From: Bacteroidota bacterium
GTDB lineage: Bacteria; Bacteroidota; Bacteroidia; Bacteroidales; JAAUTT01
Length of the DNA stretch: 64,000 nt
NCBI GenBank assembly: GCA_023429135.1
Contig: JAEYWD010000032.1
Coordinates: forward strand, 62,001-126,000
Direction of reading: 5' to 3'
The notes beneath the pieces were generated by a model. That model was not told where the DNA came from, searched no databases, and worked only from the letters and a program-made list of their open reading frames with translations. The stretch's first letter is position 1, and each line of letters opens with the position of its first letter. The position numbers were made by a program, and so were the translations under genes. This document shows, piece after piece, positions 18,423-27,131 of the stretch.

Positions 18423-18543
18423 AGCCGATGCTCTTACCTGGCATCACATAAACTTATTTTACGCCAGAATAAAATTTTCAAGAGCATATTAATCGGCTGG
18501 AAGCCGGAGAAATAGAGCGTAGCGAGACGCAACGCTTAGCTAT
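18423..18543. repeat. Palindromic intergenic repeat (AGCCGAT...ATCGGCT and CGGCTGGAAGCCGG)
   Basis: AGCCGATGCTCTT at 18423 is inverted at 18479-18497 (AAGAGCATATTAATCGGCT). Overlapping this is CGGCTGGAAGCCGG, a 5-bp stem, followed by AGCGTAGCGAGACGCAACGCTTAGC. The same module, CGGCTGGAAGCCGG with an AAGCTTAGCGGGACACTAAGCTTAGC tail, recurs at 22965-23013, which shows that it is an interspersed repeat. Confidence 0.6.
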
Positions 18544-18544
18544 A

Positions 18545-18691
18545 ATGAATCTTAAGGTTGATCCGGTAAACAGGCTAAAAAAGCTTCGGGAGTTCTTTAT
18601 CAAACATAAACTGGAAGATGATCTTGATAAATTAAACGCCGATATTAAACTTTTAGAAGCTAAAAAATTGTTTAAAGAGCAAAGGATTTAA
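18545..18691 (+). CDS. Possible small basic/helical protein (48 aa)
   Basis: A short open frame from the ATG at 18545 encodes 48 residues (MNLKVDPVNRLKKLREFF...), strongly charged and predicted helical (LEDDLDKLNADIKLLEAKK), with codon use like its neighbours. It ends two bases before the ATG of the methyltransferase, an arrangement typical of translational coupling. No family recognised; coding status is plausible, not proven. Confidence 0.45.
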   Translation: MNLKVDPVNRLKKLREFFIKHKLEDDLDKLNADIKLLEAKKLFKEQRI

Positions 18692-18693
18692 TA

Positions 18694-19314
18694 ATGGAAA
18701 CTTTTGATCGCAAAAAACACTGGGAGAATATTTATCAAACCAAACAATTGAACGAAGTAAGCTGGTTTCAGCCAACACCGCAAACATCACTCGATCTCAT
18801 CAGGGAGTTTAACCTTCCGCTCTTTGCAAAGATTATTGATATTGGTGGTGGAGACAGCCTTTTGGTTGATCATTTGCTTGATGCTGGCTATGACGATATT
18901 ACCGTACTCGATATCTCCGAAGCTGCCATTGAACGGGCAAAGAGCCGGCTTGGCGAACGTGCTGGAAGCGTAAAATGGATTGTTGCCGATGCTTCAGGTT
19001 TTAAACCTTCTGAAAAATACGATCTGTGGTACGACCGTGCAGCTTTTCACTTTCTTACAACTGCTGGTGAAATTGAAAGTTACCTGGAAACAGCCAGGCA
19101 ATGCATCAATCCATCAGGAGTGCTTATCATTGGAACATTCTCGGAACAGGGTCCAAAAAAGTGCAGCGGTCTCGATATAAAACAATATTCCGAAGAAACT
19201 ATTACCAATCTTTTTGAACAGGGATTTGTTAAAATTAAATGCTTTACGCTCGATCACAGAACTCCGTTTGATACAATCCAGAATTTTATTTTTTGCACTT
19301 TCCGAAGAATATAG
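18694..19314 (+). CDS. Class I SAM-dependent methyltransferase
   Basis: This 206-residue protein has the class I methyltransferase fold: motif I IIDIGGGDSLLVDHLL (about residues 49-64), motif II acidic end ITVLDIS, motif III IVADAS and post-motif YDLWYDRAAFHFL. The N-terminus (DRKKHWENIYQTKQLNEVSWFQ) is characteristic of a widespread family annotated as class I methyltransferases or TehB/thiopurine-like. The substrate cannot be told from sequence. Confidence 0.88.
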   Translation: METFDRKKHWENIYQTKQLNEVSWFQPTPQTSLDLIREFNLPLFAKIIDIGGGDSLLVDHLLDAGYDDITVLDISEAAIERAKSRLGERAGSVKWIVADASGFKPSEKYDLWYDRAAFHFLTTAGEIESYLETARQCINPSGVLIIGTFSEQGPKKCSGLDIKQYSEETITNLFEQGFVKIKCFTLDHRTPFDTIQNFIFCTFRRI

Positions 19315-19356
19315 TCTCGGTTAAAATCGTTAGTTTTATTCACTAAAATAAGTCTG

Positions 19357-20022
19357 ATGAAACGATCGTTTAACCATATTTTTCTGTTTGCAATTCTGTT
19401 TGTATCCCTTTTTTCGGTTAAATGCAGGGCGCTTGAGGCGGAAGGATATATTATCAGGGAAAATTCGGATACGATATTCGGAACCATCAGGTTAACCAAG
19501 TTTCAGAACGGGCATGTGCTGTTGAACGGCTTTAATATTGAATCGCTGCAATATCAGATTTCGTTCAAGGAAAAAGATGCGCGTAAATTCAGAACGCATA
19601 TGCCCGGATCAATTATTGGATTCGGATTTACTTACGATTATGAAGATTATTTTTTTACCAGCTTTATCATCGATTATAAGAGTGTAGTTCCAACCGACAG
19701 ACAAAGAAACCGTTTTCTCTGCCGGGTGTATAAAGGGAAGCTCAACTTGTATCAGAATATTATAACGGTTAATAATCCCTCGGCTTTGAATAAGTATAAT
19801 GACTTTTCGACCTATTATGAGTTTTTCGTGCAAAACAGCACCAAAGGTCTTCTGAAAGTCGAGAAAACAAAAACTATTCAGTCGGTCCGCGACTTGTTGA
19901 AGCAATTCGATGTAGACGAAAGGTTTATCAGTGAAGTTCCTTTGTATACCGATTGGAGCGAAATCAGAAACATACTTCAGCAATACGATAAATGGCTGGC
20001 TTTACAACAGGTTGTTATTTGA
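19357..20022 (+). CDS. Exported hypothetical protein
   Basis: This 221-residue protein has a signal peptide (MKRSFNHIFLFAILFVSLFSVKCRA) and then the pattern EGYIIRENSDTIFGTIRLTKFQNGHVLLNG, reminiscent of small exported Bacteroidota proteins whose conserved start reads 'xGYIV...DTIxGxI'. There is no catalytic motif. Its stop codon overlaps the start of the nested-palindrome element at 20025 almost directly. Function unknown. Confidence 0.7.
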   Translation: MKRSFNHIFLFAILFVSLFSVKCRALEAEGYIIRENSDTIFGTIRLTKFQNGHVLLNGFNIESLQYQISFKEKDARKFRTHMPGSIIGFGFTYDYEDYFFTSFIIDYKSVVPTDRQRNRFLCRVYKGKLNLYQNIITVNNPSALNKYNDFSTYYEFFVQNSTKGLLKVEKTKTIQSVRDLLKQFDVDERFISEVPLYTDWSEIRNILQQYDKWLALQQVVI

Positions 20023-20024
20023 CC

Positions 20025-20210
20025 TGAGTTCGACGTAATTTACTTTGCTAAATCTCAGATAATAAGGTTAAAATCCTTCTTTACCTTCTCTACTAAGGTT
20101 AGAGGAAGTGAAAATAAGGACCTTTTTTAAGAAAGCTTATTTCTATATTGTATTTCAACCTTAGTACAAATGTTACAAATATTATTTAACATTATTAACC
20201 TTATTTTTAA
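20025..20210. repeat. Nested-palindrome interspersed element, copy A
   Basis: This roughly 186-bp noncoding element starts TGAGTTCGACGTAA and shares its body with copy B at 40504-40700: CTACTAAGGTTA-AGGAA-TGAAAATAAGG...CTTTTTTA...CTTATT...ACCTTAGTACAAA. It contains an outer inverted pair ACTAAGGTT/AACCTTAGT and an inner pair. It fills the space between two convergent genes (stop at 20022 and stop at 20261), as copy B does. Confidence 0.7.
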
Positions 20211-20260
20211 TTAATTATAAATAATATAAGGACTAACGTTATTTAAAAATAACCCGGCGG

Positions 20261-21868
20261 CTATTCTGCCTTGATCAAACGTCCCATGAATCTGGCTTCA
20301 TTGTTGATCCAGATTTTGTAGAAGTAGATTCCAGGTATAATTTGGCTGTTAAAATTGAGCATTAGCGAATTGTTCCCTGATGAAAGTTCATGCTGATCAG
20401 AGGTCTGTGCCAGTCTTCCTGTTACATCGAAAATCTGAATAAAGACTTTGCCTGCTTCTGTAGCTGGGATATTAAAAATAACATATTCTTTAGCCGGATT
20501 CGGATATACATTTATCAGTTCCGGCTGATTGCCTGATAAAACAATGGTTGGTGCCGAAGAGTAAATATTCTTTGCAAGTTCTGTATCCATCCATGCCCAA
20601 CGCTGGGTTAGAAATGTTTTCAGATAATCTACCTCCTTTTTATAAGTGTTGCGTTCCTGATAACCATAGGTTTCGCGCCAGATATTCATGCCGAGTACCG
20701 GCCACTTGGCAAATTCCCGCTCCTGGGCTTCCGAGAGCAGATTGGCAATGGAATCCACATAAGCCAGCAGGGTTTCGGTTTTGAAAGGACCAGCACGCAG
20801 GGTTTCCCATCTCCTGCGTAATTTATAACTGAATGCCGGGTCGCTGTAAAGTTGTTTCCAGAAAAAAGGAGTGTTGTTGGTAGCAGTATGCGAAAATAGC
20901 CATCCAGCCACAACACCGTTATCGGGGTACGAAGAATTACCCGACGACTGATCGAAATCCCAGACAGGTCCGGCCTTCAACTTTCCTTTTTTATCTTTAT
21001 GAAAATAGGCACTCCAGCCATAAGCATCGCTGTTGCGCATGGCTTCCTGCACCATCATTTCGTCTACAAACGATTCCACATCAATCCACGACGAATACCC
21101 CGTTGTTTCATCCTTCCATTTTGTGGAGCGCATCACATTTCTGAAGTCATCGTCGTACTTCTTAATATACTCAAACTGAACCGACGAAGGATTGTCCGGA
21201 TATTTCAGCAGGCGCGCCTGTCCCATGTTACTCTCAAACCCGGTGACCTCGAAAATATATCCACCTGTATAATCGGGGTAAGTGATTTCGTCAGGGGTAA
21301 GGTTGGCAATATCAAGGCGGAATGTGTCGCGTTTTATTTTTTCCATCAGGATATAGATACCCTGATACTGATTATTGATAACCACCTCGACCAAACGGCC
21401 GCGGCTTGCCCATCGGCCTGTTTGCCGCGACATGTGCGCGGCAAGCAGATTGCGTGCAAAGGTGTGATCAAGGTAACTGGCTATCAAACACCAGTCGTTT
21501 TCGACAGGCATACCCAGCATTGGGACATTCCTGTTTGCACCCAGATTATCGCGTGTTTCGAAATTATAAGGTTTTTTAGGAAGGTTCTGTGAGGAGTTGC
21601 CTCGTAATTCTATTCCAATTGTGCCATCGTAGTGGTTATGAGCATCGGTGAGTTGGTTACGTTGCGCTGGTCCGTTATAGATAATACCCAGGTGAGCAAT
21701 AGTTTTAGGCTCATCAGCAATAGCCTGGTTGTTATTGGTCTGAATGACAAGAATAGGTAAATTTGATGATGTAAAACCATCAACCAAAGCACTTTGATGT
21801 GTTGTTTGACTGTAGATGTGAATACTCAACATCCATAAAGTAGTTAGTAAGCTGGTGATTCGAGGCAT
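20261..21868 (-). CDS. CotH kinase family protein with T9SS type-A sorting domain
   Basis: This is a secreted 535-residue protein. After a signal peptide (ending near IYSQ) comes a CotH domain (about residues 35-430) with GIELRGNSSQNLPKKPYNFE, ENDWCLIASYLDHTFARN, VVINNQYQGIYILMEKIKRD and the metal/ATP-site-like GPVWDFDQSSGN. CotH proteins are secreted atypical kinases known from spore coats. The C-terminal 80 residues are a type-A T9SS sorting domain (VYPNPAKEYVIFNI...IFDVTGRL...PGIYFYKI), so it is exported through the outer membrane and probably surface-attached. It is a single-gene unit. Confidence 0.9.
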   Translation of the reverse strand: MPRITSLLTTLWMLSIHIYSQTTHQSALVDGFTSSNLPILVIQTNNNQAIADEPKTIAHLGIIYNGPAQRNQLTDAHNHYDGTIGIELRGNSSQNLPKKPYNFETRDNLGANRNVPMLGMPVENDWCLIASYLDHTFARNLLAAHMSRQTGRWASRGRLVEVVINNQYQGIYILMEKIKRDTFRLDIANLTPDEITYPDYTGGYIFEVTGFESNMGQARLLKYPDNPSSVQFEYIKKYDDDFRNVMRSTKWKDETTGYSSWIDVESFVDEMMVQEAMRNSDAYGWSAYFHKDKKGKLKAGPVWDFDQSSGNSSYPDNGVVAGWLFSHTATNNTPFFWKQLYSDPAFSYKLRRRWETLRAGPFKTETLLAYVDSIANLLSEAQEREFAKWPVLGMNIWRETYGYQERNTYKKEVDYLKTFLTQRWAWMDTELAKNIYSSAPTIVLSGNQPELINVYPNPAKEYVIFNIPATEAGKVFIQIFDVTGRLAQTSDQHELSSGNNSLMLNFNSQIIPGIYFYKIWINNEARFMGRLIKAE

Positions 21869-22062
21869 GTTTCTGTGATTCGGTCCGGAGGTAAAGGTAT
21901 AATTTTTACACTTATATTCACAATTCGGCTGTTAACTGTCGTTTTTCATCCCCAACCCCAATAGCTATCGGGACTATCGGGAGGGACTGTGGACAAAACT
22001 AATTGCCATGTGCCATGGTGTATTGATATTTAAGTACTTTTGAGGTTTTATTCAGCTTTTGT

Positions 22063-22842
22063 ATGACAATATTTGTTGCTTTGCTGCTTTTAGGTGTTTT
22101 TGCCGGAATACTTTCAGGTCTATTTGGAATTGGAGGGGGTATTATCATGGTGCCCATGCTGGTGGCAGTTTTTGGGTTCGATTTATTAAATGCAAATGCG
22201 ACATCTCTGGCTGCTATGCTGCTTCCCGTTGGCATTTTAGGCGTTATCGCCTATTATAAAGCCGGATATATAAACCTTCGCGATTCCTTCTGGCTTTCCA
22301 TTGGTCTCTTCGGAGGTTCTTTTGTTGGTGGTGAGCTGGCTGTGTCGGTGGATGTAAGTCTTCTTTCGAAACTTTATGCTGCATTTTTGATTTACATTGC
22401 CGTTGGATATTTAAATCTGCCCGCGTTAGTTACAGGTCGGAAAGTACAACCTGCGGCTGAAGGAGGCGAGAAGATACGCAGGGCCTTCTGGGTTTATATT
22501 ACTGTTGGAATTCTTGCCGGTGTAATTGCCGGAATGTTTGGAAAAGGAGGTGGTTTGGTAATAGTGCCTATTCTGATTAAATTTTTCCGGTACGATCCTA
22601 AATCAGCAACAGCCACATCGCTGGCTGCATTGCAGTTACCGGTGGGATTACCCAGTGTGATTATTTACGCCAATGCCGGATATCTGAATTACTATTATGC
22701 AGGGTTAATGGCCATCGGCATTGTTGCCGGAGTTTTTGCCGGGTCGAAGCTGGCGTTGAAAATACCAGCCTCGGCATTTAAGCGGGTTTATGCAGTATTT
22801 CTGTTAGGAGTAGCGGTTTATATGGTTGTTAAGTATGTATAA
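22063..22842 (+). CDS. Sulfite exporter TauE/SafE family membrane protein
   Basis: This 259-residue protein has eight transmembrane helices in two repeats. Each repeat has the family signature glycine-rich helix: SGLFGIGGGIIMVPML near residue 20 and AGMFGKGGGLVIVPIL near residue 155, each followed by ATSLAA. The family exports sulfite, sulfoacetate or other small anions; the substrate here is unknown. A possible -7 box TACTTTTG lies at 22035-22042, but I see no matching -33 element. Confidence 0.9.
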   Translation: MTIFVALLLLGVFAGILSGLFGIGGGIIMVPMLVAVFGFDLLNANATSLAAMLLPVGILGVIAYYKAGYINLRDSFWLSIGLFGGSFVGGELAVSVDVSLLSKLYAAFLIYIAVGYLNLPALVTGRKVQPAAEGGEKIRRAFWVYITVGILAGVIAGMFGKGGGLVIVPILIKFFRYDPKSATATSLAALQLPVGLPSVIIYANAGYLNYYYAGLMAIGIVAGVFAGSKLALKIPASAFKRVYAVFLLGVAVYMVVKYV

Positions 22843-22964
22843 AGGTCTGTGTAATTAAGCAAATTGATGGTCAATTTTTATATTATTAGGCAGAGCCTGA
22901 TGGAATATTTGGACAAAGGCAAAGCCTTCGCCAAACGGGGTAAAAGCAGGTGATGTTAATTTGT

Positions 22965-23080
22965 ATCGGCTGGAAGCCGGTTAGATTAAGCTTAGCGGGA
23001 CACTAAGCTTAGCCTGGCTTCGAATTTAAGGTTGTGCGTTCTTACACCCCTCTCTTTCAGGAGAGGGGCTGGGGGTGAGG
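22965..23080. repeat. Two palindromic repeats between convergent genes
   Basis: The left part (22965-23013) is a second copy of the CGGCTGGAAGCCGG module seen at 18490. The right part (23046-23080) is a single REP unit of the 8801 family: CACCCCTCTCTTTCAGGAG then AGGGGCTGGGGGTGAGG. Both lie between the stop codons of TauE/SafE (22842) and the M48 protease (23089). Confidence 0.65.
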
Positions 23081-23088
23081 CTGTTGTA

Positions 23089-23880
23089 CTATTTATTATA
23101 ATACTTCATAGCTTTGGGCATAAAATCCTGCAGGTCTTTGATGCGGGTTTCGTGGGCAGGGTGGGTCGATAAAAATTGAGGAGGAGCGCCACCTTTGCTT
23201 TGAGCTCCCATTCTTTCCCAAAAAGCCGGCGCTTCCTGAGGGTTATAGCCAGCCATAGCCATAAAAATCAACCCCATTTTGTCAGCCTCGGTTTCATGTA
23301 ATCTGCTGAAAGGCAAAACACCCAAAACAGTTGACCCAACACCATAAGCTGCCAATGCAAGTTGCTGTGTTTCCTGGGGTTTTTCGTTCAGTGCGACAGC
23401 TAAAGCCACCCCGCCGAACTGCTGGATAAGTCCCTGGCTCATGCGTTCACCGCCATGATTGGCAATGGCATGCGCTACTTCATGACCCATAACTACGGCA
23501 ACTCCTGCCTCATCTTTGCAGATGGGCATAATGCCACTATAAAAGGCTACTTTACCGCCAGGCATACAAAAGGCATTCACCTGTTGTGATTCCAAAAGGT
23601 TAAATTCCCACTGAAAATCCTTAATTTGGCTTTCCAGCTTTTGCTCGCGCATAAAAGTCTCAACCGCCTGTTTTATTCTTACGCCAACATTTTTCACCAT
23701 ATTGGTTTCGGCTTGGTTTGTTGAGAGCTTATTTTCTTTCAGCACCTGTTTGTAGCTGTCGAAGCTCAATGGAAGAATCTGGGAATTTGGCACCAACGAA
23801 ATTTGTTTACGTCCTGTTACTGGCACAACAGAACAGCCAACGAGATAGAGCGCCAGTAATATCGATAATTTGCGTATCAT
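23089..23880 (-). CDS. M48 family metalloprotease lipoprotein
   Basis: This 263-residue periplasm-facing lipoprotein (lipobox LVGC at about residues 13-16) contains the M48 zinc site HEVAH at residues 133-137 (MGHEVAHAIANHGGERMS). The third zinc ligand Glu lies in RLHETEADKMGL, and a substrate-groove segment reads VNAFCMPGGKVAFYSG. It is of the LoiP/YcaL-like single-domain type, acting in periplasmic or outer-membrane protein quality control. It stands alone, convergent with the TauE/SafE gene. Confidence 0.92.
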   Translation of the reverse strand: MIRKLSILLALYLVGCSVVPVTGRKQISLVPNSQILPLSFDSYKQVLKENKLSTNQAETNMVKNVGVRIKQAVETFMREQKLESQIKDFQWEFNLLESQQVNAFCMPGGKVAFYSGIMPICKDEAGVAVVMGHEVAHAIANHGGERMSQGLIQQFGGVALAVALNEKPQETQQLALAAYGVGSTVLGVLPFSRLHETEADKMGLIFMAMAGYNPQEAPAFWERMGAQSKGGAPPQFLSTHPAHETRIKDLQDFMPKAMKYYNK

Positions 23881-23943
23881 ACTGATATTCTTTTATGTAT
23901 TTAATAATAAAACCAGATAAATCAGTTTTTGTTTGAGTTCCCA

Positions 23944-24846
23944 TTATTTCATTTGAAAGAAAGTCCATTCCCTCCCTGGAGTTTCGGAGCGGAAAATTTC
24001 AATACATCCACGATCCTGAACAGTAACATAGCAGGTTTTTCCGTCATATCCGCCAAAAGCAATATTCGATACTTTTTTGCCCTTCATTTCTATTTCACGG
24101 ATAATCTTTCCTTCGGGAGAAACTACAGCTATTGTTCCTTTGTCGTAACGACAAACAAACAGATTCCCTAAGGTATCGCAACGCATGCCGTCAAGACCGA
24201 AATCGGGAAATTCTATCAGTAACTTTTTATTGGAAATATTGCCCAGGGTATCGAGATCGTAACGCCATATTTTTCGTTGGATACTTTCGTTAACATAGAG
24301 GTATTTATCGCCGGGACTAACTTCAATTCCATTGGTAGTTCCAAGGCCGGAGTCGATTTTAACAATTTCTCCTTCGCGCGACGAACGGTAAATATTGCCT
24401 GTGCCAGCTTTCCAATTCGGATCGGAAGCAAAGATGATTCCCTTCTCCGTTACTGCCAGGTCGTTAGGCTGGTTCATGGTACTGTCGTGGGCATAAACCT
24501 TGATAGCCTTTTCGCCGGAACGCATTACCAGGATATTATGGTTCGTATAATCGGCTATGTACATATTCCATTCTTTATCGAAACGGATACCATTTCCAAT
24601 GCTTCCATTCGGAAGTGTGACAAAAAGCTCCGATTTGCCAAGTGAATCAACAATGCCAATGGTTCCGTTCTTTTCAAAATTTACTACATATAACAGCCCG
24701 GATCCAAGACTTGCCGGTCCTTCAACACCGCTGGAAAATTTATTTTCAGGGGTGAGATCGCGCGCTTTCCAGAACTTTTGCTTCTTACAAGCGCTAAAAA
24801 CCAGGGCAACCGATACAAAAATTATAAAAATGATTCTTCTTTTCAT
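23944..24846 (-). CDS. SMP-30/gluconolactonase-like beta-propeller lipoprotein
   Basis: This 300-residue lipoprotein (lipobox FSAC at about residues 17-20) is followed by a six-bladed-propeller SMP-30/regucalcin-like region: VEGPASLGSGLLYVVNFEKNG, NGIRFDKEWNMYIADYTNHN, NQPNDLAVTEKGIIFASDPNW, TTNGIEVSPGDKYLYVNES and LDGMRCDTLGNLFVCRY. The Glu of VEGP, the Asn of TNGIE and the Asp of LDGM match the usual metal-site positions. It is probably a calcium-dependent lactonase or sugar-lactone hydrolase at the cell envelope; the substrate is unknown. Confidence 0.85.
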   Translation of the reverse strand: MKRRIIFIIFVSVALVFSACKKQKFWKARDLTPENKFSSGVEGPASLGSGLLYVVNFEKNGTIGIVDSLGKSELFVTLPNGSIGNGIRFDKEWNMYIADYTNHNILVMRSGEKAIKVYAHDSTMNQPNDLAVTEKGIIFASDPNWKAGTGNIYRSSREGEIVKIDSGLGTTNGIEVSPGDKYLYVNESIQRKIWRYDLDTLGNISNKKLLIEFPDFGLDGMRCDTLGNLFVCRYDKGTIAVVSPEGKIIREIEMKGKKVSNIAFGGYDGKTCYVTVQDRGCIEIFRSETPGREWTFFQMK

Positions 24847-25010
24847 GGTAGAGGGATTTTAAAAGGCAAAAAAATGGAAAAAAACGGCCAGTTGCAAAAG
24901 TTTTTTTTACTTTGTTGGCTGTTTATCAAAAACTGGTTTCGGGTTATGGGTTACAGGTTTAGAAAATTACTGGCTTCAGACGCGAAAATTGGATTATAAT
25001 TAAGGGTTAA

Positions 25011-25937
25011 ATGAGAGTAGCTATTATTGATCTGGGAACAAATACTTTTAACTTATTGATTGGGGACATTCACGGGAACCACTCGTGGACTCAGGTTTTT
25101 AAGATTAAGGAAGGTGTAAAACTCGGACAAGGAGGGATAAACAAAGGTTTTATTGTTGATGAAGCCTATAAAAGGGGCCTTGCTGCTATGGCACGTCATT
25201 ACGACCGGATTAAACAGCACAATGTTGACAAGGTCTATGCTTTTGGCACGTCGGCACTTCGCGATGCGGCAAACGGGCAGGAGTTTATTTCGGATGTAAA
25301 GCAAAAGTTCGGATTCGATATAACTCTGATTTCGGGGGATAAAGAGGCCGAATTGATTTACAAGGGAGTGCGGCAAACAGTGGATTCGATAAACGGAACA
25401 TTTCTGATTCTTGATATTGGCGGCGGAAGTAACGAATTTATCATTGCCGGTCCCGACCAGTTTTACTGGAAAGAAAGTTTTAAGCTGGGAATGGCAAGGC
25501 TGATGGATAAATTTTCACCTCCCGACCCGATTACTCCTGAATTGATAAAAGAGCTGGAGCTTTATTTTGAAAATGAGCTTTCAAGTTTATTTAAGGCAGT
25601 AGAGAAATATTCACCTTCTGTTTTGGTGGGAGCTTCCGGATCTTTCGATTCAATTGTGAACATGTATTATTCTGATATTTATTCGAACGAGGAAGTGTTG
25701 CCGGTATCGCAGAAGATTGATCTGGAGATTTTTCATCACATGCACAATAAGTTAATTCACTCCCTAAGCAGTGAGCGAGAAAAAATGAAAGGCCTGGAAC
25801 CGGTTCGTCGCGATATGATTGTGCTGGCTGTTGTTTTTGTGAATTATATTTTAAAGCGGTTGAAAATTCAGCAGCTTTATCAGTCATCGTATTCCCTCAA
25901 AGAAGGAGCTTTGTGGGAAGTAATGCAAAATATGTAA
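25011..25937 (+). CDS. Exopolyphosphatase / pppGpp phosphohydrolase family (Ppx/GppA)
   Basis: This 308-residue protein of the ASKHA fold hydrolyses polyphosphate or pppGpp in this family. It shows the phosphate-1 motif AIIDLGTNTFNLLI at the N-terminus, the conserved AFGTSALRDAANGQEFI, ISGDKEAELIYKGV and the phosphate-2 motif LILDIGGGSNEFII. Bacteroidota members are often short like this one, lacking the C-terminal HD-like extension of E. coli Ppx. The response-regulator gene starts 27 bp downstream but seems to have its own promoter. Confidence 0.92.
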   Translation: MRVAIIDLGTNTFNLLIGDIHGNHSWTQVFKIKEGVKLGQGGINKGFIVDEAYKRGLAAMARHYDRIKQHNVDKVYAFGTSALRDAANGQEFISDVKQKFGFDITLISGDKEAELIYKGVRQTVDSINGTFLILDIGGGSNEFIIAGPDQFYWKESFKLGMARLMDKFSPPDPITPELIKELELYFENELSSLFKAVEKYSPSVLVGASGSFDSIVNMYYSDIYSNEEVLPVSQKIDLEIFHHMHNKLIHSLSSEREKMKGLEPVRRDMIVLAVVFVNYILKRLKIQQLYQSSYSLKEGALWEVMQNM

Positions 25938-25942
25938 ATTTG
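25910..25942 (+). promoter_or_regulatory. Bacteroidota-type promoter TTTG-N21-TAAATTTG
   Basis: TTTG at 25910-25913, a 21-bp spacer, then TAAATTTG at 25935-25942 fits the Bacteroidota sigma-ABfr consensus (TTTG, 19-21 bp, TANNTTTG) exactly. It overlaps the end of the Ppx/GppA gene and would start transcription about 15 bases before the response-regulator ATG at 25965. Confidence 0.6.
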
Positions 25943-25964
25943 ACTTTTAAAATTTTAAAGAGTT

Positions 25965-27131
25965 ATGGCTAAGATTTTAGTGATTGACGATGAACGCAGT
26001 ATACGCAATACTCTGAAGGAAGTACTGGAATATGAGAGTCACCAGGTTGAAGTAGCCGCCGACGGGCTGGAAGGCCTTGAGGCCTTTAAAAAGGGTGGAT
26101 TCGATGTGGTGCTTTGCGATATCAAAATGCCCAACATGGACGGAATGGAGGTACTCGAGAAACTTTTTGAGATAAGCTCCGATACCCCTGTTGTGATGAT
26201 CTCGGGTCATGGAAACATCGATACTGCTGTTGAGGCCATCAAAAAAGGCGCCTTCGATTTTATTGAAAAGCCGCTCGACTTAAACAGGTTGCTGATTACC
26301 ATCCGCAACTCCCTCGATAAATCAACCCTTATTTCCGAAACCAAGGTTTTGAAGAAGAAAGTATCCAAAACCTTTGATATTGTTGGGAATTCCGAAGCCA
26401 TTAACAAGGTGAAGGATATGATCGACAAAGTTGCACCCACCGAAGCCAGGGTATTAATTACCGGGAAAAACGGAACCGGAAAGGAGCTTGTTGCCCGCTG
26501 GCTCCACGAGAAGAGTCCGCGTGCCGGAGCCCCGTTTATTGAAGTGAACTGCGCCGCTATTCCTTCCGAACTGATCGAGAGCGAACTTTTCGGTCATGAA
26601 AAAGGCTCGTTTACTTCGGCTTATAAAGATCGCAAAGGAAAATTCGAGCTTGCCATCGGAGGTACCTTATTCCTCGACGAAATTGGCGATATGAGCCTTT
26701 CGGCCCAGGCCAAAGTATTACGTGCGCTGCAGGAAAGCAAAATTACCCGTGTGGGAAGCGATAAAGAAATTAAAGTCGACGTTCGGATTGTGGCGGCTAC
26801 CAATAAGGATCTGAAAAAAGAGATCGAGCAGAGCAACTTTCGTGAGGACTTATATCACCGTTTAAGTGTTATTCTTATCAATGTGCCATCGTTAAACGAA
26901 CGGCTTGAAGATATACCCTTACTTGCCAATCATTTTATCGATTTAATCTGCAACGAATATGGCATGCCGCGCAAAGGCATTACACCCGATGCCATTGAGG
27001 AATTGCAGAAAATCACCTGGACAGGAAATATCCGCGAATTCCGCAATGTGCTCGAGCGTTTGATTATCCTTTGCGAAAAAGAAATTACAGGCAACGATGT
27101 GATGTCGTATGCACAGCCCATCTCAAGGTAA
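25965..27131 (+). CDS. Sigma-54-type (NtrC-like) response regulator lacking GAFTGA and Fis HTH
   Basis: This 388-residue protein has an N-terminal receiver with phospho-acceptor Asp52 (CDIKMPNMDG) and a central AAA+ domain (about 135-375). The latter has Walker A ITGKNGTGKE, Walker B GGTLFLDEIGDM and an arginine-finger region FREDLYHRL. Two features are odd. The sigma-54-contacting loop reads GSFTSA (214-219) instead of GAFTGA. The protein also ends at MSYAQPISR soon after the AAA+ lid, without a Fis-type helix-turn-helix. It may act without DNA binding, or not through sigma-54. No kinase gene is adjacent. Confidence 0.9.
   Translation: MAKILVIDDERSIRNTLKEVLEYESHQVEVAADGLEGLEAFKKGGFDVVLCDIKMPNMDGMEVLEKLFEISSDTPVVMISGHGNIDTAVEAIKKGAFDFIEKPLDLNRLLITIRNSLDKSTLISETKVLKKKVSKTFDIVGNSEAINKVKDMIDKVAPTEARVLITGKNGTGKELVARWLHEKSPRAGAPFIEVNCAAIPSELIESELFGHEKGSFTSAYKDRKGKFELAIGGTLFLDEIGDMSLSAQAKVLRALQESKITRVGSDKEIKVDVRIVAATNKDLKKEIEQSNFREDLYHRLSVILINVPSLNERLEDIPLLANHFIDLICNEYGMPRKGITPDAIEELQKITWTGNIREFRNVLERLIILCEKEITGNDVMSYAQPISR

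Noticed and set aside
20999..21592. 197-codon plus-strand frame over the CotH gene
   Set aside because: It overlaps a gene with clear CotH and sorting domains on the other strand and has no recognisable product.
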